Part shown: piece after piece, positions 22,001 to 31,172 of the stretch | Numbering within the stretch: the stretch's first letter is position 1 | How the letters are laid out: the number at the start of each line of letters is the position of its first letter | NCBI RefSeq assembly: GCF_001625305.1 | Contig: NW_017804442.1 | Coordinates: 1,363,300 to 1,427,299 of the forward strand | Reading direction: 5' to 3' | Length of the DNA stretch: 64,000 nucleotides | DNA from: Branchiostoma belcheri | Taxonomy: Eukaryota; Chordata; Leptocardii; Amphioxiformes; Branchiostomatidae | Program-made: the position numbers and the translations under genes | Notes under the pieces: generated by a model | Database searches by the model: none | The model's input: the letters and a program-made list of their open reading frames with translations, nothing else | What the model was told of the DNA's origin: nothing

Positions 22001-25000
22001 AAACGGTTCAAGCAGGGAAGCAATTTGTCATTGAGTATTATTTCAATTTGTAGACAAAAAACTCACTTCAATCTTTCTTTCAGGTAGCTTTCAGGGTGAG
22101 TGACTGAAAATAGGATAGCCCTTTTACGAAATAAACAACATTTTAACACACAAAGCACTGGACCACATGACTTACTGATGCCGTATTTGGAGCGGTAGTA
22201 CTCGCGAGTGAACTCATCACAGTCACAGATGACCATCTTACGGCCCCACACGTTAATCACACTCCCGATCGTCAGGTCTCCATCGTGGTAGAAGTCAAGG
22301 TGAACTGCTCCCGTCTGGAAAAATAACATTGCAAATTAATCAAAATTGATAAGTGAATAGCAAAAATATGCTTATCAATCAGGGAGTTAGTTTTTAGACT
22401 TTCTTTTGAAGTTCATGTACATTGTATACTTCACGCACAAGCTTCCAGATCCCTTTTTTTATTCCGAGCCAAAATTTACTTTTTAAAATAAATTTTCTGT
22501 AACTTTTTCTCAAATCACAAATAATACACAAAGCATACAAAAAGCATTCTTCCAATATGTTGACAATTTCCAGTGCAAAAAATATGTATTAAACAGTATT
22601 ATGTTTTGAACAGTGTGTGATATCAGATTTCGAAGTAATATTGCTTGTTGAGTAAAGAGTCTTTTTTCACAACCAAGTCTTTTTATTCAGGCAATGTTTT
22701 GGTGACCGTCTGTCACCTTCCTCAGGGCAATTCTGACTGGTTCACATTGCACTGCAGCACAGGTGTAAAAAGAGTCTCTTTACTCAGTGTCTTACCAACA
22801 TTATAGCTTGTTTCACGTACCTTGAGACTATCCAGGATGTAGCGCCCTCCGTGTCCTGTTGGTCCAAAAACGTTCAGCACGGTACGGTCTGTTTTCTCAC
22901 CAGGCTGGTTTAGAGGGGTCGGGGCATTCTGGAATGGAAGGAACATCGTAATTTAGTGAGAACAAAACATTGTAGTTTTAAGATCAGTCATTGTAAGTTT
23001 GGAGGTTAGTACTCTTACCCTTCAAAAACTTGTCACTGCTGAAAGAATTCTCTAGTAACACTGTCTTGTACTATAGTCATTCTTCTAACTTCAAGATGTT
23101 TTCATTGTTCTAACTTTAACATTTTAGTTTGCAATATGCTGAACTATTCGACCAATATGAAAATAGAGTCTGGTGGAAAACAGTACCTAATTGTGTAATG
23201 CAGACACAGTACTTTCAGTGCTGGTATTTGGTAGCTTTTCAGGATTAACACCACTCCTATCTTAAATTCATCAAAGTTTCTAAACATACATTACTGGTAG
23301 ATTTTAATGTGCAAGAAACAATAACATAAGATGTTGTGGCCAGCAGAATGGATAACTATGTATAAACTAATTAACAAGTAGTTTTGGCCAATATATTAGG
23401 AATAATTATGATGATGAAGGAATAATTAAGATATTAAGTAATTAACCCACCTTGGGCAGCCGAGCTCTGTTGAGGAACTTGGGCGCAGCGTCCCGTCCGG
23501 AGTTGGGCGTGATTTTCTCCCGGATCTCGATGGTGTCGTCTGCGAGGAAGTAGTGCATGACCATCTCACGGGAGTCTCCGAACATCGCATCGGAGTCGTC
23601 CCAGTAACAGTAGAAACGCAGCACCTGAAACGGTGTGTAACAATTAGTATCCAGTAATACATGTACCGGTAGTAGAAATGTCAAACGGCATTGTGGTGTA
23701 AGGGTTAGTATGCCTACATCTAAATCACACGGTCGAGAGTATGGAAATTTGTCGGAACATCGTATTAGAGTTGCCCCAGTAGCAGTAGAAATGCAGGACC
23801 TAATACGGGCAAGTACAACCATTCAGCACCAAGGACAGGGCTGTTTGCCAACTGCCATCTCCTAGCACAATTACAGATATCTCCCACTAACTTGGCTCAG
23901 AAATTTAAAGTATAAAGAAAAATTATTGACCCAGTGTTGACGTCACACTTCAAAGAAGCCAGTCACGTGAAAAGTCTCACTGGGTCAGTCTACTGAGGAA
24001 GACCAGAATAACGTGGAAAGCTCTAGGTGAGAGCAACTTCTTTGTGTTGGATATAAAGTTTTAACTTTAAACATGTAACTACCAACACAGATGAACTTTC
24101 ATGATTGTGTAACATTTTGTTGTGATTTACGAGTTAACAAAACAAACAAACAAACAGACAAACAAACCTTTCCGTCATTGTCCAGGAACTGTTTGAGCGT
24201 GTCGTAGCGCTCGTAGGGGCGCAGTGGCTGCATGCTGTCATCCAGCTGCTTACGGTAGTTAGAGTACGGGTCGGTCGGCGTGCCCTCTGGCAGATTCACC
24301 TATACATCAGACAGTAAAAACGAAAAAAGGAAAAATTAGACTGTAGTACACAATCTCTCTCTGTTACGGTCTGATTGGGCCTTTTTACTAAAAACTTGTG
24401 ACCATACACATCTAACTAGGACCTCCATGTCGGCAGAACGTACTACGCCTGCGCAAAACCCCCATTTTTCATGGTTTTTGTTGGATGTTTGGTCAACATT
24501 GCATCAACATTTGCCTGTTGCAGACAATATTTTTTCTGACATAACATTTGGAAACCACAGACAGAGTGATAACCTATTATATGCATGAATTCGACCTTAT
24601 ATGAGACCTTATATTCTGCCAAAGTGCTTTGCACAATACATTACGGGTTTTGCGCAGGTGCAGTACGTTCTGCTTACGTGTTTGTAAGACCCAATACACA
24701 CCTGTACTTATTGTGCACAATTACTACATACCTGTACTCCCAGTTTGCGTAGGAAGTTTGCTGTAAACTGGTTACAGTTGGTGAGTTTGAAGGTGCGCCC
24801 GTAGAGCGTGATCTCCTTCCCAACGTTGAAGTGCTCAACGGTGTAATACTCGTCCTCATTGGGAGGGGGGAGGGGGATGCGGTGCCGACGGATCAGGGTA
24901 CCTGGGGGGAGGGGGGGCAGGGGAATTAGTATCAAATTTCCAAGTACATTGGTGAATGTTAGACATCCAGGTAACAAGATACGCATCCAGGTAATAAGCA

Positions 25001-27041
25001 AAAAAACAAAGCTTTTCTGACAACTCTCCAGTGTCACTGACGAAAGGTAGCGGATGCTACATGAAACGTCTGACCGTTTCCAAAATCATATCCAGTTGCT
25101 TGAGTAACTGCTTATTGGCGTATCTTTGCCAAATCATTCATATGTACTTTACACACAATCAGATGTAACACGATGTTTTCATTCAATTCTACCATTGTAC
25201 TAAAATTGCCTCATCTATTATTCATATCCATATGAAACACATGCATTTATCTCCAATTCATTAATTATTAAAAGACAGTCCTTTTGCAATGCAGAGATTT
25301 GATTTTCAATGATATGGACACTGAGTGAAAGAAAGATTCTATATTATTCTTTCTTCAAAAATTGTTCCAGAACAACAAAATATATACCTGTATAATGATA
25401 TACTTGTAAAAGATTTCCCTACCTTGTGGGATGCCGCTGTTTTTGACCTGTGGTTCGTTGACCTGTATGGAGTCATCCTCCAGGTAGAAGTAGACTTTAC
25501 ACTTCCTCACTCGGAACTGTTCTTCTCGCTTCTCATTCACTGCCTCCTGGAAGTACGCGTCGAAACTCAGCACCTGTGGAAACGGAGAGAAAAATGTCTT
25601 AGAATAAAGAAGACATAATTATACAAATCAAACCTGTATTGACCAGCTCTACAAAAGGACCACCTGGTCAATGTGACCACTTTTTGGTGGTTCCTTAGAT
25701 ACTAGTAGTTTTCCCTATTGACCAAATAATGTCTATATTGACCACCTGTTCACATAGACCAGATGTTATAAGTCTTCTTGGATACTGTAGTTTTGACTAC
25801 ATATTAGTTTGTAATGTTCATGTACACATGTATCAAGGTTATATTTTGATTAACTGCCATTCCTTCATAAAGACTAGAGTTGTAAGACTTGTGTTGAAAA
25901 GTTAACAGTCCAAAACCTGTCTCGGAATAAATCAATTGTAATTTTTCCTTCAGAGCGATTTCTGCCAACAGAGATGATCTAATTGTAAGCTTTCTAGCAG
26001 TCTTTGGTTTAGCCCAAAACCTTCCAACATCACATGGATAAGATCGGATCCCCGTCAAACAAACAAACACACCTGTCTGTCGAAGGCGAGCCATGCGGGC
26101 TTGTCGCTGCCCTCTCCGCTGGGGAAAGCGCTGTGTCGTGGCTTCAGCTTCTGTCCGGGAAGAGGCGCGCCGCCGATACCGGACTTGTGCTCGCCAACCA
26201 TCGTGGAGATGTCGTTACGGTAGTCAAACAACTGCGACTTGTGGAACTTGGTTTTACCCAACTGGAGGGGAAAAATTGTAGGATTCTTAAGCTCAACTTC
26301 AGAAATATCAAACATATAACACCTTTTGTATGTCTAAACAGGTGTAGTAGAAGTCATTGAGGGATTTAAGTGACTGTTGTCCATTTTTAAATATATCTTG
26401 TAGCACTACTAGAATTTATTGAGTGATTTTTTGTCGCTAATGTCCATAGAATTTGTTGTTGCTGTCCATTTTTTAGATGTTAGAGTATTATAGTAGAAAA
26501 TAATTTACAACACAATATATATAATATAACTTAGCAACACAGTTCACTACTAAGCATGTTCAGTTCCAAATGTCTGAAAGTTAATTTTTTTATCTCTGTG
26601 CTTTTAAAAGTATTACGTTTAATATCTTATGAAAATTATCAACTTGCATGAAGCTTCAGTATAATTTTATATTTGCTGGCAGCATTTTAAAACATCAAAA
26701 AGCAAATTTCATATTTCTCGAAGCGTTAGAAACGAAAACCATACCGGAATGGCGACAGGCACAAATGATGTAAGAATCAGTACAATTTTGCAAACGACAC
26801 GAAAAATCAAAGTTGTCTTAGCACAAATGTCTACAAAACTTTAGATTTTAGTCTTATTTGGAGTAACAAATAGTTCATGAGACGCCTCCATACCATGTTG
26901 CCCACCCATTTATAAATTCGACCACGAGTTCCAAAAATCAAACACATATTTTCCCCAAAAAATTCCTCCAAAAACCGACAATCAAAACGCTCAACTCACG
27001 TTTGGGTTGAAGGAATTCCCTGGCAGAAACGGCAGAGCCAT
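16007..27041 (-). CDS. EFHC2: EF-hand domain-containing protein 2 (ciliary MIP)
   Basis: A 748-residue protein (human 749). EFHC1/2 proteins are microtubule inner proteins of ciliary doublets. Exons in gene order: 27041-27000, 26261-26073, 25573-25423, 24901-24732, 24299-24168, 23624-23451, 22928-22821, 22314-22176, 21535-21370, 20143-20001, 19551-19355, 18480-18347, 17950-17753, 17394-17302, 16699-16591 and 16108-16007. All sites are GT-AG and the frame closes. It starts [14 protein letters not shown]. Three DM10 domains lie at about residues 78-184 ([10 protein letters not shown]), 229-360 ([10 protein letters not shown]) and 428-535 ([11 protein letters not shown]). Degenerate EF-hand segments follow ([26 protein letters not shown]). 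[20 protein letters not shown] and [13 protein letters not shown] match EFHC2 better than EFHC1. Heads of exons 6, 9 and 13 are duplicated upstream of the real exons. Poly(A) candidates on the minus strand are at 15930-15925 and 15250-15245. Confidence 0.96.
16755..17065 (+). mobile_element. LINE 3' end (RT C-terminal tail)
   Basis: The plus strand reads [14 protein letters not shown], then [17 protein letters not shown] and [13 protein letters not shown], a non-LTR ORF2 tail. Copies of the same family are at 45820-46095 (+) and 19670-19915 (-). It is antisense to EFHC2, in an intron. Confidence 0.75.
18002..18140 (-). pseudogene. Three partial copies of EFHC2 exon 13 head
   Basis: Upstream of exon 13 (gene sense) the exon head plus intron tail is repeated with starts at 18013, 18069 and 18131, about 60 bp apart. 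The outermost reads CTCTAG then GAATCTGCTGACTCAGGTT (NLLTQV, as in the real exon) and then a stop. The middle copy has lost its AG. All lack donors. Confidence 0.85.
18872..19245. mobile_element. Foldback MITE, CACACCGACTTAATTTTATG family
   Basis: TCACACCGACTTAATTTTAT at the left and ATAAAATTAAGTCGGTGTGG at the right form terminal inverted repeats of about 35 bp. A second, partial copy is at 32482-32690. It lies in EFHC2 intron 11 and contains a CAGCCTGGGTGCCGTCC foldback piece. Confidence 0.85.
19670..19915 (-). mobile_element. LINE 3' end (RT C-terminal tail)
   Basis: The minus strand reads [19 protein letters not shown], then frames with [14 protein letters not shown] that match the nucleotides of 45960-46070. 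It is in the same orientation as EFHC2, within intron 10. Confidence 0.7.
20175..20465. mobile_element. Family B inverted pair
   Basis: Two copies face each other: AGAGCTTTCGACCAGTCACT (about 20267) and AGTGACTGGTCGAAAGCTCT (about 20369), flanking a GAAGCTAATGTCACGTGGC loop. The outer arms hold AACACAAAGAAATCTCTCAC and its complement. It lies in EFHC2 intron 9. Confidence 0.85.
21676..21709 (-). pseudogene. Partial duplicate of EFHC2 exon 9 with acceptor
   Basis: 174 bp upstream (gene sense) of exon 9, TTTTCCAG is followed by CTGAGTTTGATCTGATGCAG, reading [12 protein letters not shown] against [12 protein letters not shown] in the real exon. The flanking intron sequence is also duplicated. 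There is no donor. Confidence 0.85.
23750..23799 (-). pseudogene. Partial duplicate of EFHC2 exon 6 with acceptor
   Basis: 175 bp upstream (gene sense) of exon 6, the acceptor CGTATTAG is followed by a frame reading [15 protein letters not shown] against [16 protein letters not shown] more decayed copy may lie near 23655-23690. No donor is seen. Confidence 0.85.
23930..24105 (+). mobile_element. Family B repeat
   Basis: It contains TGGGTCAGTCTACTGAGGAA and AAGCTCTAGGTGAGAG and ends ACCAACACAGATGAACTTTC. It lies in EFHC2 intron 5. Confidence 0.75.
24425..24685. mobile_element. Foldback MITE, CGGCAGAACGTACTGCGCC family
   Basis: About 255 bp with inverted ends GTCGGCAGAACGTACTAC and GTGCAGTACGTTCTGC. 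Other copies are at 50208-50458 and 53985-54240. The shared interior includes TGGTCAACATTGCATCAACA. It lies in EFHC2 intron 4. Confidence 0.88.
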
Positions 27042-27179
27042 GGCAAAGTTGTTGTGGTCCTCGGAAAACGTCTAAAAGTGGATGTAAAGAGACCGAGCCC
27101 TGCTTGTGAACTGAATGAAACCAAGACAGAACACAAACTGATGTACACAACTCAGCTGTTTGCCCCGTAGTTGTGTACC

Positions 27180-27191
27180 GTTGCTAGGCAA
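27180..27191. promoter_or_regulatory. RFX X-box candidate upstream of EFHC2
   Basis: GTTGCTAGGCAA is a near-consensus inverted-repeat X-box, 139 bp upstream of the EFHC2 start codon. RFX factors drive ciliary genes through such sites, which agrees with the role of EFHC2. It could also serve the divergent CMC4 side, whose first exon was not located. Confidence 0.65.
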
Positions 27192-27751
27192 TTAGCATAT
27201 ACATGACGTCAAGATCCATCCGCCATCCTTAAAAAATGCCGCCCAAACTCCATTTACTTAGTTAACCTATTAGTAAAGTTGCAAAGATATTCCTCAATCT
27301 TCAATTAATTACAAAAAAATCCCAAAAAGTTTGTCCATATAAAGATTTTTATCTTAGCCCTGAATCTATTTTGTTCTATGCGGATGTAGCACGACAGGAA
27401 GTAGTAAGCCCTAGCGACCACCTTTGACCCGGAAGTTCTATCTCCGCCGAACGCTTTTAACGCCGCCTAGCAGGTTTAGGGCAAATTGCAACGCCCACAA
27501 GTGACAAACGTATGTGTTGACATCTCAAACATGTTTCCAGTGGTATTCTTACCATTTTCCGCTGATACTAAATGAAATTTACTACATGCTGTTACATTAG
27601 TACTTATCTTTGCCCTTGACTTATAGAATGTTATCTCTATTATCATAATTATAAATTTTCAAGCAATTTTACGTGTGACTTAGTTGGTGGGGAGGGGGGC
27701 GTGTCGACATGTTTGAATTCCGAACGTGTGTAAATCTTATATATATATCCT

Positions 27752-28015
27752 CAGATTGGTAGAGTGCTCGCTTTGTAACCAGGAGGTCGTGAGTTCAAAC
27801 CCCGGCAGGGTCATACCAAAGACTTTAAAATGGTACACACTTCTTTCTCTGCTTTATATATAGCACTCAGCACATATGAGAAAGAGTGTGGGAAGGTCAA
27901 ACACACAGCACTACCAGCGGACTAGCCCCCTGCTGTAGTGCTTGCACAACTGTGTGTCGCCCAAGGGCTACGGAAATGGAGATGGGCACCACCCTACGCT
28001 CGGTAAGAGCACGGG
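27752..28015 (+). mobile_element. tRNA-derived SINE (tRNA-Thr-like head)
   Basis: AGATTGGTAGAGTGCTCGC (A-box), a TTTGTAACC anticodon-like loop and GTGAGTTCAAACCCCGG (B-box) form a tRNA-like head. A tail with GAAAGAGTGTGGGAAGGTC follows. It lies upstream of the CMC4 coding exons, probably in its 5' intron. The stretch 27192-27751 shows no other feature. Confidence 0.7.
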
Positions 28016-28086
28016 ACACCTTCTTCTTGCGATAAGCTTTCAAGACCTTATTTTTCATTCCTCCCCTGTAGGTTCCTGCTGTGACC

Positions 28087-28598
28087 ATGAAGGAGAGACC
28101 AGACCCGTGCCAGAGGCAGGCCTGTGATATACAGGTGTGCTTACAAGGTGGGAAAATTACTAGTATCTGTCATTGAATTATGTCCACAAAGCTAAAGCCT
28201 TTAGTAAAGGTCATTATAAAACAAGTGTATTAGAAACAGGAGGAGCGAGTAGAAACAGAATGACACTCCTGGTCCCGGGCCGGGGATTGAACCCACGCCA
28301 AACCCGAGCACCAGCTTCAGACCCAACGCTCCTACCGAATCGGCTAAAAGGTCTAGACCCATCGGCTGGGTCAGTTGGTAGCACCTATAAACCCCTCAAT
28401 GTTACACTTGCAAGCCATTGTTTCATGTTTTGATTTTTTTTTACTGCTGCAGCTAACAACTACAAAGAGTCTCGGTGTGAGAGTGTTCTGCGAGCCATGG
28501 AGAGGTGCTGTGAGAAGCCCTGGGCTCAGGACTCAGTCTGCTGCTCTGGGTTCAGGAAAACCAACAGGAGGAAACAGGAGGACAAGGAGAAAAGATGA
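28087..28598 (+). CDS. CMC4: CX9C motif-containing protein 4 (p8-MTCP1 homologue)
   Basis: Small twin-CX9C protein of the mitochondrial intermembrane space, expected to be imported and oxidised by the MIA40 pathway. Coding exons are 28087-28147 and 28453-28598, giving 68 residues (human 68). The first coding exon appears to start at 28072 after CCCCTGTAG, leaving 15 bases of 5' UTR and implying a noncoding first exon upstream. The sequence reads PDPCQRQACDIQVCLQANNY, then ESRCESVLRAMERCCEKP and VCCSGF. Cysteines 8/18 and 29/39 form the two CX9C pairs, and 40 with 50 or 51 matches the third disulfide of human p8-MTCP1. The basic tail KQEDKEKR is followed by TGA. Poly(A) signal AATAAA is at 28666-28671. 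A partial copy of the last exon lies at 28835-28950. Confidence 0.93.
28265..28352 (-). mobile_element. tRNA-like SINE head
   Basis: On the minus strand, TAGCCGATTCGGTAGGAGCG (A-box) and GGTTCAATCCCCGG (B-box) are present. It lies in the CMC4 intron. The ends do not pair well enough to call a tRNA gene. Confidence 0.55.
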
Positions 28599-28642
28599 CA
28601 GAAGACACTGGGAAAGTGTGAGAGTGTTCTCTGGACTAGTGT

Positions 28643-28835
28643 CTACCAGACTCTTTTGCAGGCTGAATAAATACATGTAGTAGTAGAAATTAGCCTAAAA
28701 AGAATGTATTACTGGCTAGGGGAGTTGGTCGGCCATAGAGGGTCCAGTTTGCCTTCATCTATGGCCGGCCAACTCCCCTGGCAAGCTACATTCTTTTTAG
28801 GCCGATTTCTACTACAAAAGAGTCTGGTGGAGACT
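28643..28835. mobile_element. Foldback MITE, AGTCTCCACCAGACTCTTTTG family
   Basis: GTGTCTACCAGACTCTTTTG ... TAGTAGAAATTAGCCTAAAA is mirrored by TTTTAGGCCGATTTCTACTA ... CAAAAGAGTCTGGTGGAGAC. The CMC4 poly(A) signal (28666) sits inside its left end. Its design resembles family A with a different tip. Confidence 0.85.
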
Positions 28836-28950
28836 ATCTCTGTGCAATGGAGAGGTGTTGTGAGAAGCCCTCCGCTCAGGACTCAGTCTGCTGCTCAGGG
28901 TTCAGAAAAAACAACAGAAGGAAACATGAGGACAAGGAGAAAAGATGACA
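28835..28950 (+). pseudogene. Partial duplicate of CMC4 last exon
   Basis: Repeats the second half of the CMC4 final exon, reading AMERCCEKPSAQDSVCCSGF and ending KHEDKEKR with TGA in the same place. The frame is intact, and changes include W to S. The first 31 bases of the real exon are missing. The AG at GGTGGAG would keep frame but lacks a pyrimidine tract. It is probably untranslated. Confidence 0.85.
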
Positions 28951-29765
28951 GGACACTGGGGAAGACACACAGGCTGAATGAATAGTAGAAATCGGCCTCA
29001 AAAGAGTGTAGCTGGCCAGGGGAGTTGGCCAGCGATAGAGGGGCCCAGTTTGCCAACGAAGACTAAGAATACAGGAAAGTGACTGATTTGCTAAAAACTC
29101 AGAAAAACTTTCCAGTTTGGAAGTTGTGCTGACAGTGCAGATAACAATTGTCCTCATGAATCAAAGTCATTTGGATGAATGTTGACAACATTTCTGGGTC
29201 AGTGGGCTAGATTTCAACCCAAGTCTTACTGCTAGAGAAGCCAACCTAGTCCTTTGTATATTTTAATTTCAATGTATTTATACATGTAGCTTGTCATTTT
29301 ACACTATGGCACAATTGTCGTTTAAAGAAATTATCAAATTAATTGTTGTATGATGTTGTTTTCAATGACTTTGTGAGAACAATAAATTTGTGAGGTCTTT
29401 CATTGTGCTGCACAATTTTTATGTTTTAAAAGCTCAATTTCGAACATTGGACTCAAAGTTTGAGCCTTTATCTGTCCTTCTTTCCATACCTGACACTGAA
29501 CAAGTCAAGCAAGAGCTTCCATACACGTGCCAGTAGTTTATACACACAAACACATCAACAGGACATGCAGAGTACAGGTCACACTGAACTATTGCTTTAA
29601 TAGCTTGTAATCCCAATCTGTAACAGGAAAATGCACTCCAACTCTACATAATGTACAACAAGACAAACACTGGTGGCTCATGCCCATGTAAAATAAGCAG
29701 GTTTTGACCCAATCCAGACCCTTTCTATAAGTGTAAGAAGACTACGCATACCAGGTCACAGAATA

Positions 29766-29975
29766 TAGCCTCTACCAGGCTTCGGGAGGCGGCTGGAAAG
29801 AGTAGAAATCGGCCAAATAGCGAGATAACATACTGGGGGAGTTGGTCTATTAAAGAGTACAGTTTCGGCTGCAGCAGACTGTACTCTCTAGCAGACCAAC
29901 TCCACTGGCTTGTCATCTCTCTATTTGACCAATTTCTACTCTTTCCAGCCGCCTCCCGAAGCCTGGTAGAGGCTA
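29766..29975. mobile_element. Foldback MITE, family A
   Basis: A complete copy: TAGCCTCTACCAGGCTTCGG at the left is mirrored by CCGAAGCCTGGTAGAGGCTA at the right, arms about 70 bp. It lies between CMC4 and FUNDC1. The rest of 28990-29765 shows no gene. Confidence 0.9.
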
Positions 29976-30783
29976 CACAAAGTACACTGATTCTCCCATG
30001 AACCAACAATCCAACATGGCTGGGGAGGATCACATAACACAGTTATCAAAACCTTCTGATCTCACAAACATGGAAATAATTTTAGTCATAACATATGAAG
30101 TTTACATGTACACAAAAGATAGCAGGATCCATGGACTTTCAAGCTATACAATTTTACGCTATACAATTTTATTGTGCTGCACACATAATTCTTCCACTTC
30201 AAGCAAATCAAGAACACACTACAGTTTATGTGCAAAACCTGGTATCTATAATAAACATTTCTCACTTCCACATTTTCTACACAGTCTTCTCTCTAAAAAA
30301 AAACAACAAAAAAACAGCCTTTTCAGTAAGGCCTGAAATAATGGTTTTGTACATACTTCTTCTTCTGAGTTCTTCTTTTCATCTTGACAGACAATCAGTT
30401 CAATGTACAGTAGTTGACATACTGGTAAGTTTAGCAAGCACATAGCTTGCTAGCATGTATATGTGTGTATGATCCAGTTATGGTTGATATGTGACATGTT
30501 TGCTACATCTAGATCCGTTAGACTTTTTGTATCAAGAACTGATTGTGTCACTTTTGGCTTTAGTATGTTGCGGTTGGTATGGACCATTCTACTTATTTCA
30601 GAAGGGGGGGAGGGGTGGCACACTTGGGTTACTGAACACTGTACTGTGTGTGTTTCAATACTTCTAGGCTTTCCATATACACACTCCACTGTAGCCACCA
30701 TGACTCAAATAAGTTTTAACATTCCATAATAATTTCTTTGATTTTAAATCTATAAGATGGACACTTGAATGTGAAGATGTTCC

Positions 30784-31070
30784 AGCTTCTACCAGGCTTC
30801 GGGAGACGGCTGGAAAGAGTTGAAATTGGCCAAACAGAGAGATAGCAAACTGTTCTCTCCAGCAGACCAACTCCCCTGGCATGCTACCTCTCTATTTGCC
30901 ACGTGACAAGCTTCACTGGGTCAGTCTACTGAGGAAGACCGGAGTGACTGGTCGAAAGCTCTAGGTGAGAGAATTTTTTTGTGTTGGACCAAAAGTTTTA
31001 ACTTTAAACATCTCTCTATTTGGCCAATTTCTACTCTTTCCAGCTGCCTCCCGAAGCCTGGTAGAGGCTA
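30784..31070. mobile_element. Family A MITE interrupted by a family B insertion
   Basis: Family A ends lie at both edges. Inside, 30899-31011 is a family B piece (TGGGTCAGTCTACTGAGGAA, AAGCTCTAGGTGAGAG). The 11-bp direct repeat CTCTCTATTTG at 30888-30898 and 31012-31022 brackets it like a target-site duplication. It lies about 100 bp downstream of the FUNDC1 stop. Confidence 0.85.
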
Positions 31071-31172
31071 AAGAAAAAGTTCCTTTCAGATTAGACTTTT
31101 AATCTTACTATTAGTTAAAGTAGATCTTTTGTTTTATAAGTGTCTTTCTTCTCTTTGTTGTTCTGAGAGTGA

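Noticed and set aside
27760-27830. Possible tRNA-Thr gene
   Set aside because: tRNA-like head without a clean acceptor stem, joined to a long SINE tail.
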